From NCBI RefSeq assembly GCF_000002995.4, contig NW_025062479.1, positions 10,521,721-10,585,720 on the forward strand: DNA of 64,000 bases. The letters are read 5' to 3'. The DNA is from Brugia malayi. Taxonomy: Eukaryota > Nematoda > Chromadorea > Rhabditida > Onchocercidae. The translations under genes and the position numbers were made by a program. How positions within the stretch are numbered: the first letter of the stretch is position 1; each line of letters opens with the position of its first letter. This document shows positions 1 through 12,540 of the stretch, piece by piece. A model generated the notes under the pieces. That model was not told the DNA's origin. It saw only the letters and a program-made list of their open reading frames with translations, and ran no database searches.

Positions 1-3000
1 GAAAGAAAAAAAGTATTATGTAATGAGATAAAATTGAATCATTTCTACAAATTTAATTTTTTCATTTAATAAATGATTATTTAAATCTTTTTTCTCATTT
101 AATTTATTGATTTATTTTAATATTTAATGAATTAAATTGCCTCTTGACGAATTGCTGGCCGTCCAATTTTTCTCCAGTTTTGTATCTTAGTCATACGTTT
201 GTAATATGTATCACAGAACATTGAATCATTTTTCATTTTACAAAAAAGTGGTTCTAATCCGGTAGCTGTGCAGTTAGGCACATATTTGTAATGCTCAACA
301 AATGAAACCAAATCAACCGGACGATCACCTACCATGCAAAACCTGAAAAAAACAAAAAAAAAAAAAAAAAATTATATTATAAGAAAAAGTTTTTTCTTCC
401 TTTTTTTAACAAAGAAAAAAATAAGAATAAAATTGGTATGAATTAATAATTCCAATTAAATGAATAAATAGCATATAAATTTCATAACTGGTTAATTAAT
501 TAATTGTTGATTAATCACTTTAAATGAATGATTAATTTGGTCGAATATTATTTGTTAAAGTTCAGGCTATCATTTGTATCATTTAATTACTTCGGTTGTC
601 ATTCTACTCTTCTCAAATCTTTGTATTTTGGTCTAAATTTTGTCACAATCCAGAAAGAGAACTCGAATAAACGCAATTAATTTGTCAAACTAATAAGGAA
701 ACGAACCTAAAACAGAGTTATTTACAGCTTTTGCTCTCCACACCAAAGAAATGCTTAGCAAAATTAAAGTAGTTTTAAAAAGTTTCAATGGAAATATAAT
801 TTTTTAAAAATACTATTTCATAAAGTTCACTGATTTTTTTTTTTTTTTTTTTTTGACATTAAATTATGATGAAGTCATTTTTGATTTCGTTGCTGTAAAA
901 TTCAACATAAATATTGTTATTTACAGAATTTAGAATCGTTTTACTTGAGATTATCAGATCCGTGAAATTTTAAAAATGCTCCAATGAATGTGCATACTAT
1001 ACACGTTAGTACCACAAGTACAGCTGGTAAAGCAAATTTATTTACTACCTGAAATAAATATTAAAAAAAAGAGATAATCTTCCTTTTTCTTTTTTCGAGA
1101 GAAAAAATAGATAATTATATAAAAATAATTTAGTTATTTATGTAATACAGAACTTAAATGAACTTTTGTAAAATTTAACTTCTGTATTACAAATTGTAAT
1201 TGTAATATTGTAAGTTATACAATATATTTAAGTTATATGTAATATCAGCAAACAATATTTTCTTGAAATTAAATTTGAGGGAGAAAAAAAAAGGAGAAAA
1301 CAATAAACCTTTACTCCAGCAAGCACTATCAATCCTAGAACAAGTAATAAGCCAGTACCCAAAACTCGGAAACAGTTGTAAATATCGTCAAAAATTTTTG
1401 CTGCAGGCACAAGATATAACTGAAATCATTGAAATAAATAACTGAATAAACAAAACAAATAAAATAAAATAAATTAATTAACTGAATAGACAAATAAATA
1501 AATTAAATAAATAAACATATATATATATATTATATAATTCGTTAAATTATTCAGTAAAAAAAAGAAAAGAGATTTTATTACTTAATAGAACTAGCATCTG
1601 CTAAAAAGGTGAATTTTAGAAAACTGAATTTTGAAATTGCAATTTTTTGTGCAAAATTTATTTCAATGACCAATGGCCATTACAGTTATAATATCATATA
1701 TAGATGATTAAATCGTTTCTTATACGTAAACATTACTTTTATATAAGCCATTTCAAAAATGTCCACAATTCTAGTATCAAATTTTCATTCCTTCAATAAC
1801 AATTAAATAATTAAGCTATTCTACAATTTAAACTATTTGATCTTTATTGGCTAACATATAACAACATTTTTTTTAAATTTATTTCGAATAAGTCTTATCT
1901 ATTATTTGATATTATCAAACTATTTATGCTTTCTTTAAATGCTATTATGATTGCAATATTTTTGATTAAAATTTTTTTTTTCTTTCTTGATAATAATACT
2001 AAAATTAATAGCATACAATTAATATTTCAATTGCACCAGTGATATACATTGAAGCAGCAACTGTTGTACCTAAATAAAATAGTATACCAACAGCACCACC
2101 AAGTTCTGGTCCAAGATTTCGAGAAATCATATAATATGGTCCACCACCAGGTACAACACCATTTGTTGCTATCGCTGATAATGATATTGATGTAAGAAAT
2201 GTCTGTAATATATTATTTAGTTTCATTTTATGTATTATTTGGTCTCATTATTATCATTATCATCATTATTATTGTTGTTATTATTACCAAATTTTTCTTT
2301 GTCTTATTGTTTTCTAATTTTGTTTTCAAGCTTGATTTGTTATTAAATGCTTTTTAAAAACCTACGTACTTTTTTCCTTTTTTTTTAAAAGTTATCTTCT
2401 GCTCTATGCTTTTTAAGTGGCAGCCATAGCATAATGGTATAAAAGCAGTCTAAGTGATTATGAATGAAAATTCTGGTGCTTCCTTTATTTTGTATATTTT
2501 TAATTTAAATTATTTTTTATTTCTTATTAAAAATTAGTGATTGTAGTACTGCTAAGATAAGTCTTCGTAAATTATTATTTACTATTATTATTGCTAACAC
2601 TACTAATTTTATTCTTAATAAAATTGTAAAAATTTCTCTTATAAATATAAAACTTATAAAAGTTTTCATTATTAATAAGTTATCAAAAAAAAAAAAAGGA
2701 AAAAAAGTATATGATAAATCATATTAATTAAATTTTATGATACATTAAAATAAAAATTTGAATAAATACAGATATAAAAAAATATATTCAGGTGAAAAAA
2801 ATTAAACTTACCACAGAGCAACAAATTAGAACAACAAAAAATGCTTGTACAATACCAGCAGTTCCTATAATCCATGTTAAACGAATAAAAAATAATACAC
2901 CAAAAATATTTTGCATACATGGTAGATAAACACCCATAATTGTACCCATTTGTGCCTAAAACTTATCAAAATTTTAAAAATAAAAAAGAAAATACAAAGT

Positions 3001-6000
3001 TTAATTAATCCTAAGTGACTGAATTAGTTATTAATTTGTAATACTTTATGTAAAATTGAATTTGCCTTTTCCTTTTTTTTTCGTGATAATATTTTTCTTA
3101 TTCATTACTACATAAGAGAAAATATTCATATTTGTAAATCATTTATGTCTATAAGTTAAAAAGATAAAAATTTAATTAACTATTATAAAGTGGTTATTAG
3201 CTTATAAAATTTGATAACATTCAAATTTGTCACTTTACACTGTATATATAATTGGATATTTAAATAAATGATACAAAAATATGATTAAACACTATAAATT
3301 TTTCCAATCTTTCTTTTCTTTCATTTTTATATTTTATTTAAAATAATAATTTACATACCTGTAAATTTCACTGATGAAAATTAATTATTTAAAGATTGCC
3401 TTTACTTTAAAATATTTTTACCTTAAGAAATTTGAAAAAAGTTATTTCTTTTTTTTTTACAAAAATGTAGTAATATGTTATAATTTTTATTTAATGTTAT
3501 TGTCTTTTCTTTTTCCTTTCCTTTTTTTTTTGGAAAACAGAAATAATCATTTAAAAATTAAAAAAAAGAAAAACTTTTTTAACAGTTTTTTGAGCAACTT
3601 CCAATTCGGAAGAATTTGGCATGACTGCATTATATAATGATAATGACCGTAGCATTTGGCCAATTTTCTGTCCATGAGTGTGATATTCATCCTAAATAAT
3701 TTTTTGTTAAAAAAAATCTGTTTAAACATTAAAAAAGGGACATTATGTTTTTGTTCTTTTTTTAAGCATAAGATTTATTGTGTAATAGAGCAAATACTAA
3801 TTTTATTTGCTAAAAAATTTTCAAAAAAAGAAAAACATTATTGGATATTTTTAAATAAGAATGAAGGAAAATAATTTTTGTTTAAGTAAATTTTCGTAGT
3901 ATTTTTTTATATTTAAAAACAAAGTTGTGGAATGAATTTTTACATTGTATTGTTGAAAATTTTATAGAAATTTTCACCATACATTTCTCATCTAATAAAA
4001 TTTACCAATTATTATTAAATGAATAATAAACTAATGAATTGTAACAAATTTCAAATTAACCTCATAGAGTGCAAGAGTTGGGCTATGTTCAGCACATAAT
4101 GGAATTGTTTCAGTACCGCCATCTCCTAAAATAATTGATGAAATACTTAATTATTTTTGATTAAAATTTATTTCGCATTTTGATCGACTAAATTAAATAA
4201 ATTACCATAAAGTTTTTAAATAAAAAAATTTCTCCCAAAAATGCTTACTTCTATAAAATATATTGAGTTTATTCAAATATTTTAAAACTAGAAAAATGAT
4301 ATATAAGAAATCTATTATATTATTATGTTGAATAAAATCTTCAATTCATAAACGAAATTATTCCGACAAATGATTACAAAAAGTATATATTAGATATACA
4401 ATTAGATAAAAATAAGTAATAAAAAATCCTTGTAAACAATAATTTTTTCGAAACATAATCATTAGTATGCAGTTGTGATTAACAAAATTTGCTGAAACTA
4501 AAATACAAATTATTTTGATTTACTGTTATACTTTTTTTCATTTGAAAAGAAAAGGAGCGACTTTCAATTAATGTTTCTTTTTTTTTTTTTTCTGTAGTGC
4601 GCATTAATTTGCCAAGTTATTTAATCAGTGGTTTCAGTTAGAAATTTTGGTAAATGAAATGATAAAATTACGATTTAATGATGAAATGAAATTTCTATGA
4701 CTTAATTATGCAAATTTTGAAACAATCAAATATATAAATCTTTCATAAATTTTCAAGCAATAGAAAAAATTGAAATAAATTGGAATGGTCAGATAGCTTT
4801 TTAAAATATTTCATTAAATTTAAGTAACAAAAAAAAGTGTAATAAAAGCATATGATTTTTCATTGCATGAATAAAATATATAATTTAGCACTTTTTTTCC
4901 TCTTTTTTTGCAAAAAATAAAAAGAAAAAATTAATTGCATGGAGTTTAATTTTTTTTTTTTATTTTTTAAAATAAAAAGTAATGATAAAAAAAAATTAAT
5001 AGATCAGATAGTTAACAAAGACCATAAAACAGTGAAAGAGTGTGTTTTTTTTTTTTTTTTCTCCTTTTCTTTTCTTTTCGTTTTTTTTCGGATGAAAATT
5101 GCACTTATAATCCAACTTGAAATTTTATAAATTGCTTCCTTTATTTAGCTCCGTTTCTTTCCTTCTTTCTGTTCTTATTTTTATATTTTCGACTTTTTTA
5201 ATATATATATATATATATATATAAGATACAAAAAAAAAAAAAAAAACAAATATGATATGATTAAACAAACTGATAAAAGAAGAGAAGAGAAAAAAAGAGA
5301 GAAAATTAAAAAATTAATTTTATCTTTATTTAATATTTCTCCCCCTTTTTTTTGAACATTAGATAAAACTTATTTTTTATTTTTTAAGAAATGATTATAC
5401 TGGAAAAAATTATCTGATATTGATAATCACTGCTTTAATACAATTATTAATAAAATAAATTTGTTAAATACAAAAAAATTTATGGAATGAAAAACCAAAG
5501 CAAAACAAAACAAAAACAAGAAAAGTTTTTATTCGACTTTTTTTTCATTAAGTTTAATGTGAAAAGAAAAAAAAAAAAGATTGTTAATAAAAGATAATTT
5601 GAGTGATATTTCATAAACTCTTAATTTTTTTTGTACAATTTCAATGAAATGTTGTCGTAATTAAAATTTTGCCCACATTTTTCATTTCTTATTAGCATGC
5701 AATTTTTTGAAATAATATTTACAACCTATTGTTCGATCTAATAAAGTTAACAGTGTAGTATGAATTGTAATAGAATGCGTCATTATATTTGTTGTAGTTA
5801 GCAATTTTACGTTAAAGTAACGCTAGATGAATGCTCATTGAATTGTAATTTTGAATGAATGAAATTAATCAAAGAAAATTTGTGTATGATAGAAAAGACA
5901 ACAAAGAAACATTTTTGAATAAAGCAATAATTTTAAAAGATATTGAAAAAATTAAAAATTAATTCTAGAAAAATACATAATGAATAAAATTTATTTTTTG

Positions 6001-9000
6001 CTTAACAAAACAATATGTTAAAATAAATGACTGTTATAAACAAGTTCTATTTGTAGTTATTTCAAGTTTTTGTAATTATTCACGCCAACTTTCCCTACTT
6101 CTTTTTTTCTTTTAACTAAGAAAAAAGGAAAAAAAAAAAAAAGAAAAAAACTAATTTACAAAAGCTTGTTGTATTGCAAATTAAAAAGCAAACCAAAATA
6201 ATTAAAGTTAAAAAGTTACATAATTTTTTTGTTCTTTTCATTAATCCTAACAAATTTTATTCACATTTTAAAAATTAATTCAGAGTAGAAAAAAATTTAA
6301 TAAGGCAAAAAAGACATCATCATTATCTACACGTAGTCAATGACACATATAATATGCTTTAGAATATTCTAAATTAAATTAATTATTCTAATTCAAAGAA
6401 ATTAAAAAAAAAAAAAAAAGGTACGACGATATGATTAATCCGATTAAATATAAATCAGTAAATCAACACTGATTAAGAAAAAAAAAAGAGAAAAAAAGGT
6501 GTTTAAATAATTTTATAATTTTAAAGATTAAATTAATAAAATTAATATCAACCAAAAAAATTTTTTTCTTTTTCATTCTTCAACTATTTAATTTTATTTA
6601 CTCCTTTCATAAATTTAAATTTTCATCTTTCACTGCTGTTTACATTTTCTTACAATACTATGCATCCCCTACCTTTGTTATTTTCTTTTTCTTCTTTTTG
6701 ATTTTTTTATTTTATAAAAAGAAAATATTTATATGCTAAACGAAAAAGAATATGAAATGCACATTCTACAATGACAACTTATAATTCGAAAGAAGAAAAA
6801 AGAAAGTAAAAGAGTTAGACATTCTGTTTTTTACATATTTCATATTCAGCAAATAGGAAAATGTAAATTATATACATTTTTATTTAGAAATTTATTTCAA
6901 TACTTCTTTTAGCAAAAGTTTCTTATTCTAGCTTCTGCATTTCATTCCATCTTTTCAATATTATATGTGTTAGAATTTTAAAGTGAATCATTCTATTATT
7001 ATTAACAAATAGGAATTCGATAATATATACTATGTCGAAATAAGAAAAGAAAAAAAGAGAGAAAGCAATAAACATGCAATTTATTTTATTTTATTTTTTC
7101 TTTAATTTAATATCAAAAGTACAAAGACAAAAAATTTTATTGAAATTTAGAAAAATTCAAAAAGTAAGAAAAGAAAAAGCAGCAAAAACAAAAACGAAAA
7201 AAAAATAAAAAGGAAAAATGATTGATTAAAAAAGAAAAAATTTTTGGGAAACGTAAGTAAAGTCCCCCGAAAAAAAAATTTTTTTTTTGAAAGCATTATT
7301 GCATATTTTTGTTGAATTGAAATCATGATTGAAATGATGTGACTGCTTTTATTCAAATTGGGTGAGAATTTAATTTGATGGAAGAAGGAAAAAATCAAAG
7401 TGGCTTGCTTTTATGAAATTTCGGATAGACAGCGAAAATTTTTTTTCCGTTAAATATTTGCTTTACATTTTACACTGATTTAATTTGTTGTTGATGATTG
7501 AGATGAAATTGATGATTTAAAAATAAAATTCTTTAACAAAAAAAAAAAAATCTAGAAATATTTGGACCAAAAAGAAGAAAAAATAGTTGATTAATTAGCT
7601 AATTAATTAATTACAACGAAATTATTATTATGAAAGTATACATTTTTAAATGGTTAATATTTTCATAGCAAACTATATTATTGCTTTATATTACTACCCA
7701 TTTTGAATAAATTATAACGAAAAATAAAAAAAAAAAACTCAAAGTTTCTAAAATAAAATTGAAATTTTTAACTGAGTATTTTATATAACTTACCCATATT
7801 TCTCTTATAGAATATTTACAAAACTCTTTTTCATTTGTCTGTTTGAAACAAATATTAGTAATAATTAAAAAAAGAAAAAAACTACAGAGCAACAGATTAA
7901 TGCCATCCATCAGGATATTTTTTTTCTCTGCGACAGAAAAAAAAAAACGAAAAAAGAAAACTGTCAGTTGTCAAAATGACAATAACTGAATATGAGATTA
8001 TTTGTTACTTTTTTTTTTTCAAATCCCTTCCACCCATATTCCTTCCCTCTCTCTCGCCTTTTTTTCCACCTTTAAGACATTCTTGTCAAATCTGTCTTTT
8101 TCCCTAAAAAAGAAAAAATCGATTATTAAAAAAAAAAAACTTATTTACCATATCTGTTGATTTCATCGCTTCCCTGCTTTTCTTTACAAGCACATATGCT
8201 AACATCAGTGAATTTCTCCTATTGATTAATTAAGAAGAGATTTTTTTTGCTCCCAATTAATTTTTAATTTTTCTATTTTAAGAAAAACAAATAAAATTTT
8301 AAAATATACCTCTAGAGATCAGAATTAAAGAAAAAAAAATAAAAATTTTCTTTCTACGAAAAAAAAATTTGTTGTTAGAAATCATTACAGTGAAATTTAT
8401 TTAGTATATCATATATCATTCATTTATCATATGAAGAATTAAATTGAAAGGAAAAAAAAAAAATACTAAAAAAAGAAAGGAAAAAAGAATCCTTTTAATG
8501 TGCAAAGCTTTCAATACTAAAAAAAAAAAAATAAAGAAAAAGGAAAAGAAAAAAAAAAAAGATCCTAAGGATATTTGAAATAGAAAATATTTTACCCAAA
8601 TTTATGCAACTTTTTTTCTATCATTTTCAAAGAAAAAAAACTTCTTCAATTCAAAAAATATTTTCAATATTGTTGGAAATTTTATTTCCATCTTTTTACT
8701 AAAAGCTATGAAAAAAAAGGGCTCATCAAATGTTTCTAAAGTTAAACCTTATTCATTTATTTTTTTTCTGGAAGCTTCTTAAAACAAATTTTGCTAATAC
8801 ACAGTTTACAATATTATTATTACTATTGTCTATTTTTATTATTACTAATTCATTACTAATCAATTAATAAATAATAAAAGGTTGAAAAAACAAATTTCTA
8901 TGTAATTTTAATGATATATTTGATATTTTTTCTTCATCCTGTCACATTATTTCTCCAATTCAGTTCTTCCATAATTAGTAAAGTCAAATTTCTTCACTCA

Positions 9001-11261
9001 ATCCTTTCCTTTTTTTTTTGAAGTGCTAATAATGTCGTGTTAAATTTACTGCCTTCAAGAAGAAAAGAAAGGATAGCTTAAATCAAATAAAAGATGGGAA
9101 GAAAAAAAGCAAGAGAGAGAAAGAAAGGGAGGGAAAGAGAGAGAGAGAAAGGGGGAAGGAGAAAAGCCGAGAGAGAAAAAAAAGAAAGGAAGAAAGCCTC
9201 AGACTTGGCCGAGATAATGAATGCAGTAAAGTGGGGATTTCATCGCGAAAAGACTCATTGCATATTTATCTTTGAGCAAAGAGGGAGAGAAAAAGAGAGA
9301 AGAAAAGACAAAAAGGAAAAAAAATTTCACCCCACAATTTTCATTTGAATGGTAAACACTTATCAGACATCTGTCATAAAATATTTGAAGGATGTAAGAA
9401 GGAAGGAAAGGATAAAAATGAGATACTTAAACAGGGAGAGAGAGCGATGAATAGAGGGAGAGAATGAGAGTGAAAGGTGAAAAAAGAAAACAAGAAATGG
9501 ATTAAATAAATCACATTTGACATTAAAAATCCTCTTTCCTAATTTATTTTATTTTATTTCCTTTATTTAAAAATGCTTGAAAAGATATTCAATTACATAG
9601 CAAATTCTGGGAAAAAATTTTTACAGCAAAAAAAAAAGAACGAAGAAACAATGAAAACAATGTTCAAAACGTTTATTTCCCTTTCATTTCTTTTTCGTTC
9701 TTTTTTTTTCCTTTTTTTGCACCAAAATTAAATTTCACCGATAAGTTGTAAAAAGAATAAGGAAAGAATAAATAGTTGATAAAGGGAAAAAAAGAATAAA
9801 AATGAATGGATAAAATAGCTATTGTGAATGACAGTACAACTTCTCATCATATTATGCTTTTTTTCTCTCTCTCTCTTTTTCATAAAGAAAAGAAAAAAAA
9901 AGTGAAATTGCGCCAAAATTTCAATTTCCCTCTTTTTTTCCCATATATATATTATTTTTCTGAGGTTTTTTTATTTATTTATTTATCGAAAATAATTAGA
10001 ATAGCAGCCATAAATGGCACTTAAAGAGAATAATAGAATAAATAACATGTTAAGAGTATTTGAAAAATCAGATTTAGATCAGCCAAATTAAGGCGAATTA
10101 ATTTTTTTTCTTTTGCCTTTTGTTGTTTAATAAAAGTTTATGAAAAATACAAACAGAATAAAATTCAAAGGAAAAATTTGATTTATAGTTTTTTTTTTTT
10201 TTCACTATATATTGATACATTAGAAAAGAGATTGAAATATATTAATTTAATTGTATTATTATTATCATTACTACTATTATTACTATTATTATTATTATTA
10301 TCATTACTACTATTATTACTATTATTACTCTTATTATTATTATTATTGCTATTATTACAATTGTTAATATTACACTTAATTATTATCACAGTGATATTTT
10401 AGTGAAATATATTAGCATTTGCATATTATAACCATATGATAATACTATGTGGTGCATACCACATTTGCATTATTCACATCGCATTTCTATTCATTCTAGG
10501 CGATACGAAAAGAAATGCTTTAATTAGAATATTCCTTCTTAGCTTTTTGATAGTGAAAAGAATTAATAGAAGTAATGCAAAAGTATGACAAATAACAAAT
10601 AATGAAAAATAAATGTTGATAAATTTTCATCATTTGAAATGATCAAATTACTGATTGATAATATGATCAATCTGAGACGTAGATGAAAGATAATAAATTA
10701 TTAAAAATTTGAAATACTTTTTTCCCGTCTCATTTCTTTTGTTATATAAATAATTCGTAAGTGCAAAATGTATTGTTTCAGTATCAGTAACAATGGTATA
10801 GAAATTTTTGCATATCTTTCGTTTTTCATTTTTATTTATATCAGAAAAATAATATTTGAATGGTTTATAATGAAATCATTTACTGCCACCAAATCAGAAT
10901 GAATTGTGATGTGTGTTTTTTTAGTGATAAGAAATTTTGAAATGAACACAATAAAGAATAAGGAATGAAAACAAAAAGGAATTGAAAACCGAATAGGTTA
11001 AAGGAAAATTTTTGAAAAAATAACATCGAGATTAAAAAATGGGGTTTAAATTAGAATGAATTGGAATTAAATATATAAAATAATACCGTTAGAATTAAGT
11101 GGAATATTTGATTGAAGTTGTGCATTAAGTTGAAATGAATGTTGCTGCTGATGTTGTTGTTGTTGTGATCCGTGCTCTTCATGTTCTTGATTATTGTCCG
11201 TTGGATATGTAACTGATGAAACCCGGAAACGGTTCAATGCTCCACCGGATCCGGATGACAT
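1..11261 (-). CDS. kcc: K-Cl cotransporter (SLC12A4-7/KCC family), 5' part, truncated by the window edge
   Basis: Electroneutral K+-Cl- symporter of the plasma membrane. Exons read on the minus strand, in order: 11087-11261, 4061-4125, 3575-3691, 2812-2955, 2017-2202, 1309-1419, 945-1048 and about 149-342; all junction phases agree up to the last. The start is ATG at 11261. Residues 1-58 form a Gln/His-rich cytoplasmic tail. The 2812-2955 exon holds the first membrane segment ([14 protein letters not shown], then [13 protein letters not shown]). The 2017-2202 exon carries the KCC core signature [26 protein letters not shown] and FYLGTT. The next two exons give further membrane segments (VLAGVK joined to VVNKFALP). 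The exon at 149-342 begins FCMVGDRPV and has NCT and NDS glycosylation sites, fitting the large extracellular loop. Its donor (C/GTCAAG near 148) is uncertain. The rest of the transporter and the C-terminal domain lie beyond position 1. The KCC assignment is strong; which worm paralogue it is I cannot say. Confidence 0.93.
9090..9480 (+). repeat. GA-rich polypurine tract
   Basis: A stretch of AGAGAG/GAAAGG-type sequence in the KCC first intron, purine-rich on the plus strand. It keeps a frame open that would encode a lysine/arginine/glutamate string. This reflects base composition, not a gene. Confidence 0.7.
10250..10350. repeat. ATT-type trinucleotide microsatellite
   Basis: Near-continuous ATT units interrupted by ATC and ACT variants. 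On the plus strand it would read as a leucine run and on the minus strand as an asparagine run, neither credible as protein. Confidence 0.85.
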
Positions 11262-11280
11262 CCTTCTGATATCAATAGAT
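11262..11280 (-). promoter_or_regulatory. Candidate trans-splice acceptor of the KCC mRNA
   Basis: Reading the minus strand, a TTGATATCAG acceptor-like site ends at 11266, only four bases (AAGG) before the start codon at 11261. A 3' splice site this close to an ATG with no upstream coding exon is typical of nematode spliced-leader addition. The site is visible; its use is inferred. Confidence 0.5.
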
Positions 11281-11409
11281 TATAACATGTGTAAAAACAT
11301 ACACATACATGATACATTATATATATTTACTAAAAACGAATTGTCGTTATTGTCGTCGTCTAAGATGAAATATTGTTAGCAGATAAGCGAGGCGAACAAA
11401 TTATCTAAC

Positions 11410-11520
11410 TAACGGAGCGAATGAATGGAATGGAATGAATGAATGAATGAATGGAGTGAGTGAATGAATGAATGAAATGGATTGAATTGAATTGAAATGA
11501 AATGAAATGGAAATGAGCAA
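11410..11520. repeat. GAATG/AATG imperfect microsatellite
   Basis: Tandem GAAT and AATG units with interspersed GGAAT and GAGTG variants just upstream of the KCC first exon. It may lie within the promoter region, but no recognised element was seen. Confidence 0.8.
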
Positions 11521-11869
11521 GGAACGCAGAAGCATAAAAGGCCAACAAACTAGTAATCAGCAGTTGATGAGATGATATCGGAAGGTTTTGCAATGCTAAC
11601 TAACCCCTAACCGAAATGAAAAAGTGCGAGAAAAAGGCACGAAATAGATTTGTGGAGGTGGGGCTATTGGATCAGTTCTACTGACTCTTTCTAAAATCCG
11701 CAATATTTTTTCATCGTTTGTTTTCTTAAAAAGTTTATAAATTATCACTTTATTGGACAAAATTTATCCATTCGTTTTCAATAAATAATTGATATAACTC
11801 CTCCTTTAACTGTAGCTAATAGCTTATAAATTTTTATCTCGTCTAATTCATTCACTCAACTTATGTTAA

Positions 11870-12540
11870 TACATCATTATCATCAACATTAGTCTATTAT
11901 TATTAATATTATTAACATTATTATTATCACTAACAATGATTTACTATCATTTCAAAGCTAATCTACTATTATCTACATTAATCTGTTAACTTCACTCATC
12001 TCTATTCTCTCAATTTTAGTAATATTGCTAACAACAGTTTATTACTAATATTGTTCGAAAACAGATCTGTTATTACTAATATCAATCTATTAATCCATTA
12101 GCCAATTCATTTATTTTCTTAAACTCGAGAATAATGCTGTTATAATTTATTACCATTAATTTTGATTTGTTCTTATCCATACTAGCCTGCTATCACCAGT
12201 ATCAATTTATTCATCTATTAATCCATTCATCCATTCCCTCATTATCATTATCAATAATATTGATAACACCGGTCTATTATTATCAATACTGATCCATTAA
12301 TCTATTAACTCATCTCACTCATCTCATAAATCTTAGTAACATTGCTATCACAGTTTATTAATCATTAATACCCGTCTACTATCATTAGTACTAGTCCACT
12401 ATTATTAACATCGGTCTATTATCACCAACACTGATCTACTGTCTATTTAATCTTAATCTATTCATCTTTTCAATCTCGATAATATTGTCATTACAGTTTT
12501 TTTTTTTATGATCACTGGTCTATTACCATTTATATCCATT
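11870..12540. repeat. Diverged minisatellite, roughly 90-140 bp spacing
   Basis: A block of the type TCATCT..CTCAAT..TAGTAATATTGCTAACA..AGTTTATTA recurs in diverged form starting near 11996, 12108, 12222, 12318 and 12458, separated by CTATTATTATCA-like filler. Spacing is irregular and copies are strongly degraded, so this is an old tandem array. Confidence 0.55.

Larger units (their letters stand above)
4126..11086 (-). other. 6.96 kb first intron of the KCC gene, no gene seen inside
   Basis: The intron separates the 58-codon first coding exon from the second; the phase-1 donor at 11086-11085 and the acceptor just above 4125 restore a GGA codon. It holds long A and T tracts, a (TA)n run near 5200-5223, a purine-rich GA tract at about 9090-9480 and an ATT-rich microsatellite at 10250-10350. 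Short open frames in it are low-complexity and unconvincing. Confidence 0.8.

Noticed and set aside
2416..2482. tRNA-like segment with an A-box-like TAGCATAATGG
   Set aside because: No B box, no acceptor-stem pairing and no plausible anticodon arm; at most a very old tRNA-derived relic.
5200..5223. TA runs considered as transposon target or terminal sites
   Set aside because: No inverted terminal repeats or transposase remnants flank them.
9094..9348. Open plus-strand frame rich in Lys, Arg and Glu
   Set aside because: It is a translation of the GA polypurine tract inside the KCC intron, with no splice context and no conserved motif.
10178..10402. Leucine-run frame and its antisense asparagine-run frame
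   Set aside because: Both are simply the ATT microsatellite read in two directions.
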